Below are positions 52,161 through 61,001 of a DNA stretch of 64,000 bases, piece by piece. Position numbers and translations under genes: made by a program. How positions within the stretch are numbered: the stretch's first letter is position 1; each line of letters starts with the position of its first letter. The DNA lies in NCBI GenBank assembly GCA_035528475.1, contig DATKYO010000114.1, positions 8,233 through 72,232 of the forward strand. The letters run 5' to 3'. The notes below the pieces were generated by a model. That model did not search any database. It had not been told where the DNA came from and was given only the letters and a program-made list of their open reading frames with translations. Source of the DNA: SD8 sp035528475. GTDB lineage: Archaea; Halobacteriota; Methanomicrobia; Methanomicrobiales; Methanospirillaceae.

Positions 52161-52364
52161 ATGGCGATTCTGCGTGCCCGCGATGTTTCGCAGTTCTCTG
52201 ACGTGGAACTTGTGGAGCAGATGGACAAACTTCGGATGGAGCTTATCCAGCATTACGGAAAGGTAAGTGCCGGAGGAGCCACCGAGAATCCGGGTCGCAT
52301 ACGTGAACTCCGGAGGACCATCGCCCGCATGAAGACAGAACAGAACAGGCGGGGCAGGGCATGA
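52161..52364 (+). CDS. rpl29: Ribosomal protein uL29
   Basis: Two-helix protein at the tunnel exit. 67 aa: ILRARDVSQFSDVELVEQMD, LRMELIQHYGKVSAGG, PGRIRELRRTIARMKT. Stop overlaps the rnp1 start (ATGA, 52361-52364). Confidence 0.96.
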   Translation: MAILRARDVSQFSDVELVEQMDKLRMELIQHYGKVSAGGATENPGRIRELRRTIARMKTEQNRRGRA

Positions 52365-52645
52365 TCTCTCCCCAGAATATCCTTCGCCATGAATTGATTG
52401 GCCTGGATGTTCTGGTTGTCAATGCCAGCAATCCCACACATGTAGGGATTTCGGGCCGTATCATCGATGAAACCCGGAACACACTGGTCATCCAGGGAAA
52501 GGATGGCCAAAAGAGAGTGCCAAAAAAATTCAGCAGATTCAGGCTGACTCTCCCCGATGGTGTCCGGGTCGAGATTGACGGTTCCATGCTGGCAATGCCA
52601 CCTGAAAGACGGATCAACTTACATTGGAAAAATAGAGGGAAATAA
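52361..52645 (+). CDS. rnp1: RNase P protein Rpp29 (component 1)
   Basis: Protein subunit of archaeal RNase P, working with Rpp21 to support the specificity domain. 94 aa, Sm-like barrel: LGLDV-like LIGLDVLVVNASNPTHVGIS, GRIIDETRNTLVIQGKDG, KRVPKKFSRFRLTLPDG. Sits at its conserved place inside the ribosomal operon. The SUI1/YciH gene that often precedes it in Euryarchaea is absent. Overlaps rpl29 (4 nt) and rps17 (1 nt). Confidence 0.95.
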   Translation: MISPQNILRHELIGLDVLVVNASNPTHVGISGRIIDETRNTLVIQGKDGQKRVPKKFSRFRLTLPDGVRVEIDGSMLAMPPERRINLHWKNRGK

Positions 52646-52971
52646 TGGCAAAAAACATAGGATTGAGCGTCAGTGTGCCCGAAGAGGCATGTGATGACGT
52701 AAATTGTCCGTTTCACGGCGTTTTACCGGTGCGCGGCCAGGTGATCACCGGCAAAGTCGTGAGCGATCGAATGATGGGAACGGTTGTAGTGGAGCGGAAT
52801 TATCTGCATTATATAAGCAAATACAAGCGGTATGAAAAGCGCAATTCCCGGATCCATGCCCATAGCCCGCCTTGTATCCAGGCTAAAACGGACGATATGG
52901 TGAAGATTGCGGAATGCAGGCCACTCTCCAAGACCACAAAATTTGTTGTGGTGGAGGTGCTGCAGCCATGA
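52645..52971 (+). CDS. rps17: Ribosomal protein uS17
   Basis: Primary 16S-binding protein. 108 aa. N-terminal VPEEACDDVNCPFHG is the archaeal extension; RGQVITGKVVSDRMMGTVVV and KRNSRIHAHSPPCIQAKTDD are the OB-fold blocks. ATG 52645 overlaps the rnp1 stop by 1 nt; stop overlaps rpl14 (ATGA). Confidence 0.97.
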   Translation: MAKNIGLSVSVPEEACDDVNCPFHGVLPVRGQVITGKVVSDRMMGTVVVERNYLHYISKYKRYEKRNSRIHAHSPPCIQAKTDDMVKIAECRPLSKTTKFVVVEVLQP

Positions 52972-53366
52972 AGGCCATGCAGTCGAAAACTCCGAGAGCT
53001 CTCGCAACCGGGACGAAACTCCTTTGTGCTGATAACACAGGCGCTCGTGAAGTGCAGGTTGTGTCTGTATTCGGATACCATGGAGTTCGGCGTCGTCAGC
53101 CCAAGCTGGGACTGGGCGACATCGCAACGGTAAGTGTCAAGAAAGGAACTCCTGATATGAGAAGAAAACTTGTCAGGGCCGTAGTCATTCGGCAGAAAAA
53201 AGAGATAAAACGGCCGAATGGTATGCGGGTTTCTTTCGAGGATAATGCTGTGGTCGTGGTAGATGAAAGAAATGAACCTCGCGGAACCGAAATTAAGGGT
53301 CCCGTGGCCAGAGAAGTGGCAGAACGGTTCCCGAAGATAGGATCCATGGCTACTATCATTGTATAA
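52968..53366 (+). CDS. rpl14: Ribosomal protein uL14
   Basis: Subunit-interface protein. 132 aa from ATG 52968 (MKAMQSKTPRALATGTKLLC). CADNTGAREVQVVSVFGY and KRPNGMRVSFEDNAVVVV are typical. Four-nt overlap with rps17. Confidence 0.97.
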   Translation: MKAMQSKTPRALATGTKLLCADNTGAREVQVVSVFGYHGVRRRQPKLGLGDIATVSVKKGTPDMRRKLVRAVVIRQKKEIKRPNGMRVSFEDNAVVVVDERNEPRGTEIKGPVAREVAERFPKIGSMATIIV

Positions 53367-53376
53367 GGTGTGGAAA

Positions 53377-53742
53377 ATGGTTCGTATAGAGAGTAAACAA
53401 CCACGAAAACAGAGAAAAGCACGCTATACAGCTCCGGCCCACCTCCGCAGCAAGTTTATCCATGCCCCCCTCGAATCCTCGCTCCAGGAGCAGTTCAATA
53501 CCCGGAGTGCCCGGGTTATCAAGGGTGACACCGTGAAGGTAGTGCGCGGAGAATCTGCAGGTACGGAGGGAGTGGTGGACCTGGTGGACACCAAGAGGTA
53601 CAGGATAGTGGTCCAGGGAGTCTCAATTCCCAAGGCTGACGGGACTGAGATGCCCCGTCCGGTTGACCCTTCCAACGTACAGATCACCAAACTGAATCTC
53701 AAGGACCCGAGAAGGGCAGAGAGACTGGGAGGGAATAAGTAA
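53377..53742 (+). CDS. rpl24: Ribosomal protein uL24
   Basis: Assembly-initiating protein with a KOW motif: RVIKGDTVKVVRGESAGTEG. 121 aa from ATG 53377 (MVRIESKQPRKQRKARYTAP), the long archaeal form. Stop overlaps the rps4e start by 1 nt. Confidence 0.97.
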   Translation: MVRIESKQPRKQRKARYTAPAHLRSKFIHAPLESSLQEQFNTRSARVIKGDTVKVVRGESAGTEGVVDLVDTKRYRIVVQGVSIPKADGTEMPRPVDPSNVQITKLNLKDPRRAERLGGNK

Positions 53743-54467
53743 TGTCAGATCATCTTAAGCGGCTCGTTGCCCCTAATTCATGGCACATTCCCAAGAAAAC
53801 AGCAAAATTCATAACCAAGACGGCCCCGGGCCCACACAATGCCAATGCAATGCCGGTTGCGGTGTGGGTGCGTGACCACATGGGCTTTGCCAGGAATTTA
53901 AAGGAAGTAAAGCAGATCCTCGGCCAGAAGGATGTAATCATTAACGGGCGGCCGTGCAAAGACCCGAAGATGGGAATCGGGATCTTCGATATCATATCAC
54001 TCCCCAAGGTCGGGAAGTATTACCGCATTCTCCGTGACAAGAATGGTCGTCATAAGACAATCGAGATTGACGAGGAGTCGGCAAAAAGCCGCCTTGCCAA
54101 GATCCGGAACAAGACACAGGTTCCCGGCGGGAAGATCCAGTTAAACCTCCGGTACGGAGTGAATATCCTGGCAGAGAATTCGTACAAGCCAGGAGACTCG
54201 ATAGTCATATCCATTGACCCTGAGACACGGTACAAAATACTGGACCATTTCCCGTATGCGGAGGGTAATATGGCCATGGTTATCGGAGGAAAGCATTCGG
54301 GTAAAATCGCCCGTATTGTGGCAATCGAGAAGGTTCACGGAAGCGTCCCCAACAGGGTAATCCTTGAGGATGAGGGGACGCAGGCCCGTTTCGAGACTAT
54401 TGATGAGTACATCTACATGGTCGGGCGTGAGACCCCAGCACTCGCTGAATGGGGGATTGAAGAATGA
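53742..54467 (+). CDS. rps4e: Ribosomal protein eS4
   Basis: Archaeal/eukaryotic small-subunit protein, 241 aa. DHLKRLVAPNSWHIPKKTAK at the start, an S4 RNA-binding domain (about 40-95; VKQILGQKDVIINGRPCKDP) and a KOW motif (GNMAMVIGGKHSGKIARIVA). ATGA overlap with rpl5. Confidence 0.97.
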   Translation: MSDHLKRLVAPNSWHIPKKTAKFITKTAPGPHNANAMPVAVWVRDHMGFARNLKEVKQILGQKDVIINGRPCKDPKMGIGIFDIISLPKVGKYYRILRDKNGRHKTIEIDEESAKSRLAKIRNKTQVPGGKIQLNLRYGVNILAENSYKPGDSIVISIDPETRYKILDHFPYAEGNMAMVIGGKHSGKIARIVAIEKVHGSVPNRVILEDEGTQARFETIDEYIYMVGRETPALAEWGIEE

Positions 54468-54970
54468 ACCCTATGCAGGAACTCTTCGTTGAGAAGGTGG
54501 TTGTTCATATGGGTGTTGGCGAGGGTGGCGAAAAGCTCTCAAAGGCAACAGAAATCATGAAAACAATCACCGGTAATACCCCTGTGCGAAATCTGGCCAA
54601 AAAGACTCAACCCGCGTTTGGTGTCCGAAAGGGAGGCCCTATCGGATGCAAAGTAACTTTGAGAGGCCGGAAAGCCCAGGATTTTCTCCAGACGGCGCTC
54701 GATATTGTAGAGAGAAAGATTTTTCTCACCCAGTTGGACAGAAGCGGTAATTTTTCCTTTGGAATAGAGGAACACACCGACTTCCCCGGCATGTCGTATG
54801 ATCCGCAGATCGGTATCTATGGAATGGATGTCAATGTGGTGCTGGCACGGAGAGGAATCAGGATTTCACGCAGGCACGCACAGCAGAAGAAGCTTCCAAA
54901 GAAGCAGACGGTAAAATCCGAGGATACCCTCAAATTCCTTGAGACACACTATCACACAGAGGTGTCCTGA
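54464..54970 (+). CDS. rpl5: Ribosomal protein uL5
   Basis: Central protuberance protein that binds 5S rRNA. 168 aa. MQELFVEKVVVHMGVGEGGE, KTQPAFGVRKGGPIGCKVTL and FGIEEHTDFPGMSYDPQIGI. Starts at ATG 54464 within the rps4e end; ATG 54473 is possible. Stop overlaps the rps14 start by 1 nt. Confidence 0.97.
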   Translation: MNPMQELFVEKVVVHMGVGEGGEKLSKATEIMKTITGNTPVRNLAKKTQPAFGVRKGGPIGCKVTLRGRKAQDFLQTALDIVERKIFLTQLDRSGNFSFGIEEHTDFPGMSYDPQIGIYGMDVNVVLARRGIRISRRHAQQKKLPKKQTVKSEDTLKFLETHYHTEVS

Positions 54971-55125
54971 TGGGTGGAGAAAAGACGAAAAAATTTGGTC
55001 GCGGGGCAAATGAATGCCAGATGTGCGGCCGTCAGCAAGGACTGGTTCGCAGATACCATATTATGCTCTGCCGGCAGTGCTTCCGCGAATGGGCCCAGAA
55101 AATGGGTTTTAAAAAGATGAATTAG
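54970..55125 (+). CDS. rps14: Ribosomal protein uS14 (zinc type)
   Basis: 51 aa, too short for many gene cutoffs. ATG 54970 overlaps the rpl5 stop (TGATG). Zinc ligands C16, C19, C34 and C37 in ECQMCGRQQG and LCRQCFREWA; begins MGGEKTKKFGRGANECQ. Its place between rpl5 and rps8 is the conserved one. Confidence 0.97.
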   Translation: MGGEKTKKFGRGANECQMCGRQQGLVRRYHIMLCRQCFREWAQKMGFKKMN

Positions 55126-55138
55126 AGGTGATTACACA

Positions 55139-55531
55139 ATGTCAAGATCAAATATCATTGCTGATGGGATGTGTGCCCTTAAAAATGCCGCAGACGGCGG
55201 AAAACCAAGTGTAATCATCGAACCGGCCAGCAAACTCCTCGGAGCTATGTTCCGTATTATGCAGGAATCGGGCTATATTAATGGCTTTGAATTCGTCGAT
55301 GATGGGCGGGGAGGCCAGTTTCTGGTTCATCTCAATGGAAGAATTAATAAGTGTGGATCGATTTCACCGCGATATTCGGTACAGTTGAGTGACCTGGAAT
55401 ACTGGGAAACACAGTATCTACCGGGCAAGAACTTTGGCATCCTTATCCTGTCCACTTCCCGCGGGGTCATGACTCATGAGCAGGCCCGCAAGGAAAATGT
55501 GGGAGGGGAGCTGCTCGGATACGTCTACTGA
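55139..55531 (+). CDS. rps8: Ribosomal protein uS8
   Basis: 16S central-domain binder and, in bacteria, a translational repressor of this operon. 130 aa, archaeal type. IIADGMCALKNAADGGKPSV at the start, and ILSTSRGVMTHEQARKENVG near the end is the S8 signature. 13 nt after rps14 with GAGGTG. Confidence 0.97.
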   Translation: MSRSNIIADGMCALKNAADGGKPSVIIEPASKLLGAMFRIMQESGYINGFEFVDDGRGGQFLVHLNGRINKCGSISPRYSVQLSDLEYWETQYLPGKNFGILILSTSRGVMTHEQARKENVGGELLGYVY

Positions 55532-55540
55532 GGTGGAGAG

Positions 55541-56065
55541 ATGGCAACAGTACGTTCAGTCAGTATCCCCGAAGGGGCGAACATCGAGTTAGATGGCACG
55601 CTACTCAAGGTAAAAGGACCAAAAGGTGAAATGGAACGGAACATAAGGTTCCCCCAGATAACAGTTGCAGTAACAGACGATGAAGTGAAAATCTCCACTG
55701 CATCTGACCGAAAACGCATAATGGCCATGGTGGGGACGTATGCCGCCCATGTCAACAATATGTGCATCGGTGTCACTGAGGGATTCGAGTACCGGTTAAA
55801 GGTTGTGTACAGCCACTTTCCGATCCAGCTGAAGCTTACCGGTAATAAACTTGAAATCATCAATTTCCTTGGGGAGAAAAAATCCAGATATGCTATGATT
55901 AGTGAACGCATTTCTGCGAAAGTCGGGAATGACGAAATCATCCTCGCAGGGATTGATAAGGAGATTCTGGGTAATAGTGCAGCGAAAATCGAGCATGCTA
56001 CGAAGATTCGTAAGCGTGACCCCCGTATTTTCCAGGACGGGATTTATATTGTGCAGAAAGGGTGA
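55541..56065 (+). CDS. rpl6: Ribosomal protein uL6
   Basis: Protein near the sarcin-ricin loop, two homologous alpha-beta domains. 174 aa. SIPEGANIELDGTLLKVKGP, MVGTYAAHVNNMCIGVTEGF, and KRDPRIFQDGIYIVQKG at the C-terminus. Preceded by GAGGTGGAGAG. Confidence 0.97.
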   Translation: MATVRSVSIPEGANIELDGTLLKVKGPKGEMERNIRFPQITVAVTDDEVKISTASDRKRIMAMVGTYAAHVNNMCIGVTEGFEYRLKVVYSHFPIQLKLTGNKLEIINFLGEKKSRYAMISERISAKVGNDEIILAGIDKEILGNSAAKIEHATKIRKRDPRIFQDGIYIVQKG

Positions 56066-56070
56066 GTAGA

Positions 56071-56481
56071 ATGGCTGATGAAAAGAAGAGATTGATACGT
56101 GTCCGCACACAAAAAGCCACGAAGTTTAGAAGGGACGGACTAGGGAAGAAAAAGAAACTTTCCGATACCTGGAGAAGGCCACGTGGGCTTCATAATAAGC
56201 AGCGTCTACAGAAAAAGGCCAAAGGTCCTCACCCAACCCCCGGATACGGAAGTCCGCTGGCAGTCCGGGGCCTGCATCCCAGCGGATTCCGCGAGGTGCA
56301 TGTATTCAATCCTGCACAACTGGAAGGACTTGACCCGGACCAGGACGCAATACGGATTGGCGGAACGGTTGGAGGCAAAAAGAGGGCCCTTATCCAGGAA
56401 GAGGCAGTATCTGCGGGACTGAAGATCCTGAACCCCAAAGAGATTAAATCGTTAATTGAGGAGGATACGGAAGATGACTGA
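56071..56481 (+). CDS. rpl32e: Ribosomal protein eL32
   Basis: Archaeal/eukaryotic large-subunit protein, 136 aa from ATG 56071 (MADEKKRLIRVRTQKATKFR). KLSDTWRRPRGLHNKQRLQK and GYGSPLAVRGLHPSGFREVH mark the family. Overlaps rpl19e by 8 nt. Confidence 0.96.
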   Translation: MADEKKRLIRVRTQKATKFRRDGLGKKKKLSDTWRRPRGLHNKQRLQKKAKGPHPTPGYGSPLAVRGLHPSGFREVHVFNPAQLEGLDPDQDAIRIGGTVGGKKRALIQEEAVSAGLKILNPKEIKSLIEEDTEDD

Positions 56482-56926
56482 TCTCTCTAACCAGAAGAGG
56501 GTTTCCGCATCACTGCTCAAATGCGGTGTCAACCGGGTATGGTTTGATCCGGAACGGCTCCCTGATATCCAGAATGCTATATCCCGGGATGATCTCAGGG
56601 AGCTTATCGACGGTGGAGCCATCAGAGCTCACCAGGTAAAAGGCGTAAGCAGAGGCCGAGCCAGGGTTAAAATGGCCAAGAGGTCATATGGACACTGTAA
56701 GGGTCCGGGAAGGCACAAGGGAGCAAAGGGTGCAAGGAACCCGCGTAAACGGCAGTGGATCCAGAAGATCCGTGCGATAAGAAAGACCCTTGTCGAGCTT
56801 CGGGACAGCGGAGAGATTGACCGCCACATGTACCGGCTGCTCTACAGGAAATCGGCAGGCGGACAGTTTAGAAATGTAGCCCATCTCAAGGCTCAACTGG
56901 AAATTATGTCAGGGAGGATGAAGTAA
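56474..56926 (+). CDS. rpl19e: Ribosomal protein eL19
   Basis: 150 aa from ATG 56474 (MTDLSNQKRVSASLLKCGVN). GRARVKMAKRSYGHCKGPGR, HKGAKGARNPRKRQWIQKIR and YRLLYRKSAGGQFRNVAHLK are characteristic. Forms an inter-subunit bridge. Confidence 0.97.
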   Translation: MTDLSNQKRVSASLLKCGVNRVWFDPERLPDIQNAISRDDLRELIDGGAIRAHQVKGVSRGRARVKMAKRSYGHCKGPGRHKGAKGARNPRKRQWIQKIRAIRKTLVELRDSGEIDRHMYRLLYRKSAGGQFRNVAHLKAQLEIMSGRMK

Positions 56927-56927
56927 T

Positions 56928-57455
56928 ATGGCAACTGGAGCGAGATACTTTGTTCCTTTCAGGCGGAGAAAAGAAGGCCGGACTGATTATTACAAGCGTA
57001 CAAAACTGGTAATGTCTGACAAGCCCAGGATGGTTGTCCGAAAGACAAACAGGCAGGTCATCATCCAGCTGGTCACAGCCACCCTTGAAGGTGACAGGAC
57101 ACTTGTTACGGCTCAATCCGCCGAACTTGCCAGATATGGATACGCCGGATCGACGTCAAATACACCGGCGGCATATCTCACGGGCATGCTCTTCGCGGTC
57201 AAGGCACTGAATGCCGATTATACTCAGGCAATTCTGGACATTGGCCTGAACAGGGCTACGCCTGGTGGAAGAGTTTTTGCTGCACTCAAAGGCGCAGTAA
57301 CTGCTGGGCTGGACGTACCTTTTGGCGAGAAGATCCTTCCCGATGATGATCGGGTAAAAGGAGTTCACATTGCCGAATATGCACCGGAGCGTGCGGGAAA
57401 TCTTGTCCAGAATGTTGAAGAAACGATCGATGCGATCATGAAGGAGCTCGAGTAA
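56928..57455 (+). CDS. rpl18: Ribosomal protein uL18
   Basis: 5S rRNA-binding protein, 175 aa. GARYFVPFRRRKEGRTDYYK, RLVMS-like KLVMSDKPRMVVRKTNRQVI, YTQAILDIGLNRATPGGRVF. 1 nt after rpl19e. Confidence 0.97.
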   Translation: MATGARYFVPFRRRKEGRTDYYKRTKLVMSDKPRMVVRKTNRQVIIQLVTATLEGDRTLVTAQSAELARYGYAGSTSNTPAAYLTGMLFAVKALNADYTQAILDIGLNRATPGGRVFAALKGAVTAGLDVPFGEKILPDDDRVKGVHIAEYAPERAGNLVQNVEETIDAIMKELE

Positions 57456-57456
57456 C

Positions 57457-58074
57457 ATGGCGTATGAAAAAGAAGAATGGGTACCCCTCACTGGTCTAGG
57501 GAAAAAGGTGGCCTCTGGAGATATCACCAGTATTGACCAGGTGCTGGACAGTGGAAGGCCCATTAAGGAGCCGGAGATCGTCGATGCCTTCCTGCCCGAC
57601 CTTGAAGATGAGGTTCTGGATATCCAGATGGTGCAACGCATGACCGACTCGGGGCGCCGTGTGAAGTTCCGGGCAGTGGTCGTGGTAGGCAACAGGAATG
57701 GATATATCGGGTTTGGCCAGGGTAAAGACAAACAGGTCGGTGATGCGATACGGAAAGCTATCGTCAATGCAAAGACGAATTTAATCAAAGTGCGAAGAGG
57801 TTGTGGTAGTTGGGAATGCGGATGCAATACAACCCATTCCCTGCCAATGCAGGTTCAGGGCGCGGCAGGAAGCGTAAGAGTCACGCTGAAGCCTGCGCCA
57901 CAGGGAATTGGTCTTGTTACCGGAGATATCGGTAAGAAAGTGCTGGAACTTGCAGGGATCAAGGATGCCTGGACGTTCTCCCGGGGACAGACGAGGACGA
58001 CCATTAATTTTGCAAAAGCGACCTTCAATGCACTAAAAGCGACCAATATGATCAGAACAGGGGGAGCGGAGTGA
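57457..58074 (+). CDS. rps5: Ribosomal protein uS5
   Basis: Accuracy-related small-subunit protein at the mRNA entry, 205 aa. RVKFRAVVVVGNRNGYIGFG and GKDKQVGDAIRKAIVNAKTN form the S5 double-stranded RNA-binding domain; RRGCGSWECGCNTTHSLPMQ is the archaeal insert. Stop overlaps the rpl30 ATG (TGATG). Confidence 0.97.
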   Translation: MAYEKEEWVPLTGLGKKVASGDITSIDQVLDSGRPIKEPEIVDAFLPDLEDEVLDIQMVQRMTDSGRRVKFRAVVVVGNRNGYIGFGQGKDKQVGDAIRKAIVNAKTNLIKVRRGCGSWECGCNTTHSLPMQVQGAAGSVRVTLKPAPQGIGLVTGDIGKKVLELAGIKDAWTFSRGQTRTTINFAKATFNALKATNMIRTGGAE

Positions 58075-58535
58075 TGTACGCAATAGTTCAGGTCAGGGGA
58101 GTAATAAACACCCGGCGTGATATCAAGGACACACTCAAGATGCTCCGGTTGCACCACATAAATCATTGTGTGCTTGTGCCTGATACCCCGGAATATCTTG
58201 GCATGATTCGGAAGGTCAAGGATTTTGTGGCCTATGGGGAGATTGATGCATCAACCGTAGAGACTATCCTGCGAACCCGGGGAAGAGTCGTTGGCAATCA
58301 CCCTTTTACCGATGAATATGTGAAGGAAAATTCAACATATGAAGGAATCGGGGAGTTTGCCCAGGCTCTGGCGGTTGGCGAGGTGCGACTTATTGATATG
58401 CCCGGTCTCAAGCCGGTCCTTCGCCTCCATCCTCCACGGAAAGGGTATAAGACCATCAAGAGAACCTATCCCCAGGGTGGGGCCCTCGGATACTATGGGA
58501 AGGAGATCAATGCTCTCCTCTACAAGATGAGGTGA
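58074..58535 (+). CDS. rpl30: Ribosomal protein uL30
   Basis: 153 aa, long archaeal form. MYAIVQVRGVINTRRDIKDT then LRLHHINHCVLVPDTPEYLG. ATG 58074 within the rps5 stop. Central ferredoxin-like fold with a C-terminal archaeal extension. Confidence 0.97.
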   Translation: MYAIVQVRGVINTRRDIKDTLKMLRLHHINHCVLVPDTPEYLGMIRKVKDFVAYGEIDASTVETILRTRGRVVGNHPFTDEYVKENSTYEGIGEFAQALAVGEVRLIDMPGLKPVLRLHPPRKGYKTIKRTYPQGGALGYYGKEINALLYKMR

Positions 58536-58541
58536 GATGAG

Positions 58542-58967
58542 ATGCCAGTCAATAAACGATCCAAATTCCGCGGTTCAAGAACCTGCGGCGGAGGAACCCA
58601 TAAAAACAGGCGCGGAGCCGGAAACAGAGGAGGACGGGGAAGAGCGGGTCACCGCGATCACCGTTTTACCCACTTCCTTCTCTATGGAGAGATCCATAAC
58701 GGGAAACACGGTTTCGTGAACCAGACCTCCAGAAAAGAAAAGACCCTGTCCATTGGCAAACTCGACGAGATTGCCAAGATCCTGGTAAATGAAGGTAAAG
58801 CGGTCCAGGAAGGGGATGCCATCAATATCAATGCAGAACAAATCGGTATTGATAAGATACTTGGCAGCGGAAAAGTCACTCAGAAGATGAATATCTCTGC
58901 CAGGTCTTTTTCAGAGCAGGCAAAGGTTAAAATCGAGGCAATGGGTGGCCAGGCACTGGCTATCTAA
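58542..58967 (+). CDS. rpl15: Ribosomal protein uL15
   Basis: 141 aa. Gly/Arg-rich N-terminus SKFRGSRTCGGGTHKNRRGA (RNA penetration) and C-terminal GSGKVTQKMNISARSFSEQA. Last ribosomal protein gene of the operon, 19 nt before secY. Confidence 0.97.
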   Translation: MPVNKRSKFRGSRTCGGGTHKNRRGAGNRGGRGRAGHRDHRFTHFLLYGEIHNGKHGFVNQTSRKEKTLSIGKLDEIAKILVNEGKAVQEGDAININAEQIGIDKILGSGKVTQKMNISARSFSEQAKVKIEAMGGQALAI

Positions 58968-58986
58968 CCTCTTTTCGGGTGTAAGA

Positions 58987-60420
58987 ATGGGAAACCTGTT
59001 GGACCGAATGGAACCCCTGCTGGCAGCTATGCCTTCGGTGAGAAGCCCTGAAGGCCATATCCATTTCAAGAACAAACTTATTTGGACGGCCGGCATTCTG
59101 ATTCTCTATTTTGTACTTGCCAATATCCCGTTATGGGGACTCGATCCGAATTCGCAGGATCTCTTCCTGTACTGGCGAGCCCTCCTTGCCGGAGCCAGCG
59201 GCTCTCTGATTCAGCTTGGTATCGGCCCCATAGTCACGGCATCCATTGTGCTGCAGTTGCTCAAGGGTGCGGATATCCTGCAGATCGACACTGCCGATGT
59301 CCGCGGACAGGTCATCTACATGGGGCTGCAGAAACTGCTCATTTTTGTGATGATCATCATTGAAGCCGCGCCAAATCTGGTAGGGGGCTTTCTCCTGCCT
59401 GATCCGGCCATAGCCGACGCATTCTTTGGAGGAAATCTCTTTGCTGTCTCGCTCATCATTTTCATCCAGATTTGTATCGGGGGGGTGCTCATCGTGTTTA
59501 TGGACGAGGTGGTCACTAAATGGGGAATTGGATCAGGGGTTGGGCTGTTTATTATCGCCGGAATATCGCAGGCCCTGGTCAACGGGTTCATTAACTGGAC
59601 ACCTCTGAATGACCCTTACCCTGTTGGCTTTTTCCCCAGGCTGGTGGCGGTTATCGCGGATGGAGCGAACTTCCTCCAGTATATGGGGATTGAAATGCTT
59701 GCCCTCATTGCTACGGTTGTCATTTTTCTGGTTATCGTGTATGTAGAATCCACAAGGATTGAAATTCCCCTTGCCCATGCCCAGGTCAGGGGTGCACGAG
59801 CGCGATTCCCTGTAAAACTTATCTATGCCAGTGTTCTGCCCATGATCCTTGTGAGGGTGCTCCAGGCGAATATTCAAATGATAGGGCTATTTCTGAATAA
59901 TGTCGGGATAACAATTTTCGGGACCTACCAGAACCAGACGCCGGTGAGCGGGCTGATGTGGTACCTTGCACCTATCAATGGTCCGTCGAACTGGATGTGG
60001 TGGCTATATGACCTTGGGCATGCCCCCTGGGAGGTTCTGACAAGGCTGGGTATAGATGTTACTTTCATGGTAGTCGGTGGTGCGATCTTTGCCCTCTTCT
60101 GGATCAAGACTGCAGGCCTTGATTCAAAGGACGTTGCCCGCCAGATACAGATGAGCGGGATGTCAATTCCCGGCTACCGGCGTAATCCGCAGGTACTGGA
60201 GAAATATCTCAGCCGGTATATCCCCAGGGTCACAGTCATCGGTGGTGTATTTATCGGGCTGCTTTCTGTTTTTGCCAACCTTTTTGGTGTTATAGGAGCA
60301 GTGAGTGGAACAGGTCTGCTTTTGACGGTGAGTATTACGTATCGACTGTATGAGGAGATTGCCAGCCAGCAGATGATGGAGATGTACCCGTTTATGCGGA
60401 CATTCTTTGGGAAGGAGTGA
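58987..60420 (+). CDS. secY: Preprotein translocase subunit SecY
   Basis: Channel of the Sec translocon (Sec61-alpha type), needed for the S-layer and other secreted proteins here. 477 aa from ATG 58987 (MGNLLDRMEPLLAAMPSV), about 10 membrane helices. Plug-region LGIGPIVTASIVLQLLKGAD, IPLAHAQVRGARARFPVKLI, and SGMSIPGYRRNPQVLEKYLS. Stop overlaps a possible GTG start of adkA. Confidence 0.97.
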   Translation: MGNLLDRMEPLLAAMPSVRSPEGHIHFKNKLIWTAGILILYFVLANIPLWGLDPNSQDLFLYWRALLAGASGSLIQLGIGPIVTASIVLQLLKGADILQIDTADVRGQVIYMGLQKLLIFVMIIIEAAPNLVGGFLLPDPAIADAFFGGNLFAVSLIIFIQICIGGVLIVFMDEVVTKWGIGSGVGLFIIAGISQALVNGFINWTPLNDPYPVGFFPRLVAVIADGANFLQYMGIEMLALIATVVIFLVIVYVESTRIEIPLAHAQVRGARARFPVKLIYASVLPMILVRVLQANIQMIGLFLNNVGITIFGTYQNQTPVSGLMWYLAPINGPSNWMWWLYDLGHAPWEVLTRLGIDVTFMVVGGAIFALFWIKTAGLDSKDVARQIQMSGMSIPGYRRNPQVLEKYLSRYIPRVTVIGGVFIGLLSVFANLFGVIGAVSGTGLLLTVSITYRLYEEIASQQMMEMYPFMRTFFGKE

Positions 60421-60422
60421 GT

Positions 60423-60995
60423 ATGTCGGAAAGGAGAGTAATCATTACCGGAGTGCCCGGAGTAGGCAAGACAACAGTGGTCAATGGGGCATTGAAAACC
60501 CTTGAAAATGAGGGAATTACCTTTAAATCCCTCAATTTTGGCACATACATGTTCGAAGTAGCGCAGAAAGAGGGTGTTGTGAAAGACCGCGATGAGATGA
60601 GAACACTGGACAGGAATATCCAGAGGAGCCTTCAGCAGAATGCGGCCAAAGAGATGGCCAAAGAGGAAGGAAATGTTATTATCGACACTCATGCGTCGGT
60701 GAAAACTCCACGTGGATACCTGGCGGGGTTGCCTGAGTGGGTACTTCGTGAGCTGATGCCAGATACCATCATTCTGGTGGAAACCAATGAGGATCAGATC
60801 CTTATGCGCAGACTGACCGATGAGACCAGAACCCGGGACATGGAAGGGTCGGCCAGCATTGCCGAACACCAGCAGTTCAACCGGTCTATTGCGGCTTCAT
60901 ATTCGATGCTTACAGGGTGCACCATAAAAATTGTTATCAATGCAGATTACCTCCTTGACAACGCAGTAGAGGATATGGCAGCAGTGCTCAGGTGA
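60423..60995 (+). CDS. adkA: Archaeal adenylate kinase
   Basis: AMP + ATP to 2 ADP; the archaeal AdkA type differs from bacterial Adk. 190 aa from ATG 60423; GTG 60417 would overlap the secY stop. P-loop ITGVPGVGKTTVVNGAL (about 8-24), IIDTHASVKTPRGYLAGLP, and a TRDMEGSASIAEHQQFNRSI lid region. Conserved neighbour of secY in Euryarchaea. Confidence 0.95.
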   Translation: MSERRVIITGVPGVGKTTVVNGALKTLENEGITFKSLNFGTYMFEVAQKEGVVKDRDEMRTLDRNIQRSLQQNAAKEMAKEEGNVIIDTHASVKTPRGYLAGLPEWVLRELMPDTIILVETNEDQILMRRLTDETRTRDMEGSASIAEHQQFNRSIAASYSMLTGCTIKIVINADYLLDNAVEDMAAVLR

Positions 60996-61001
60996 GAAAA
61001 C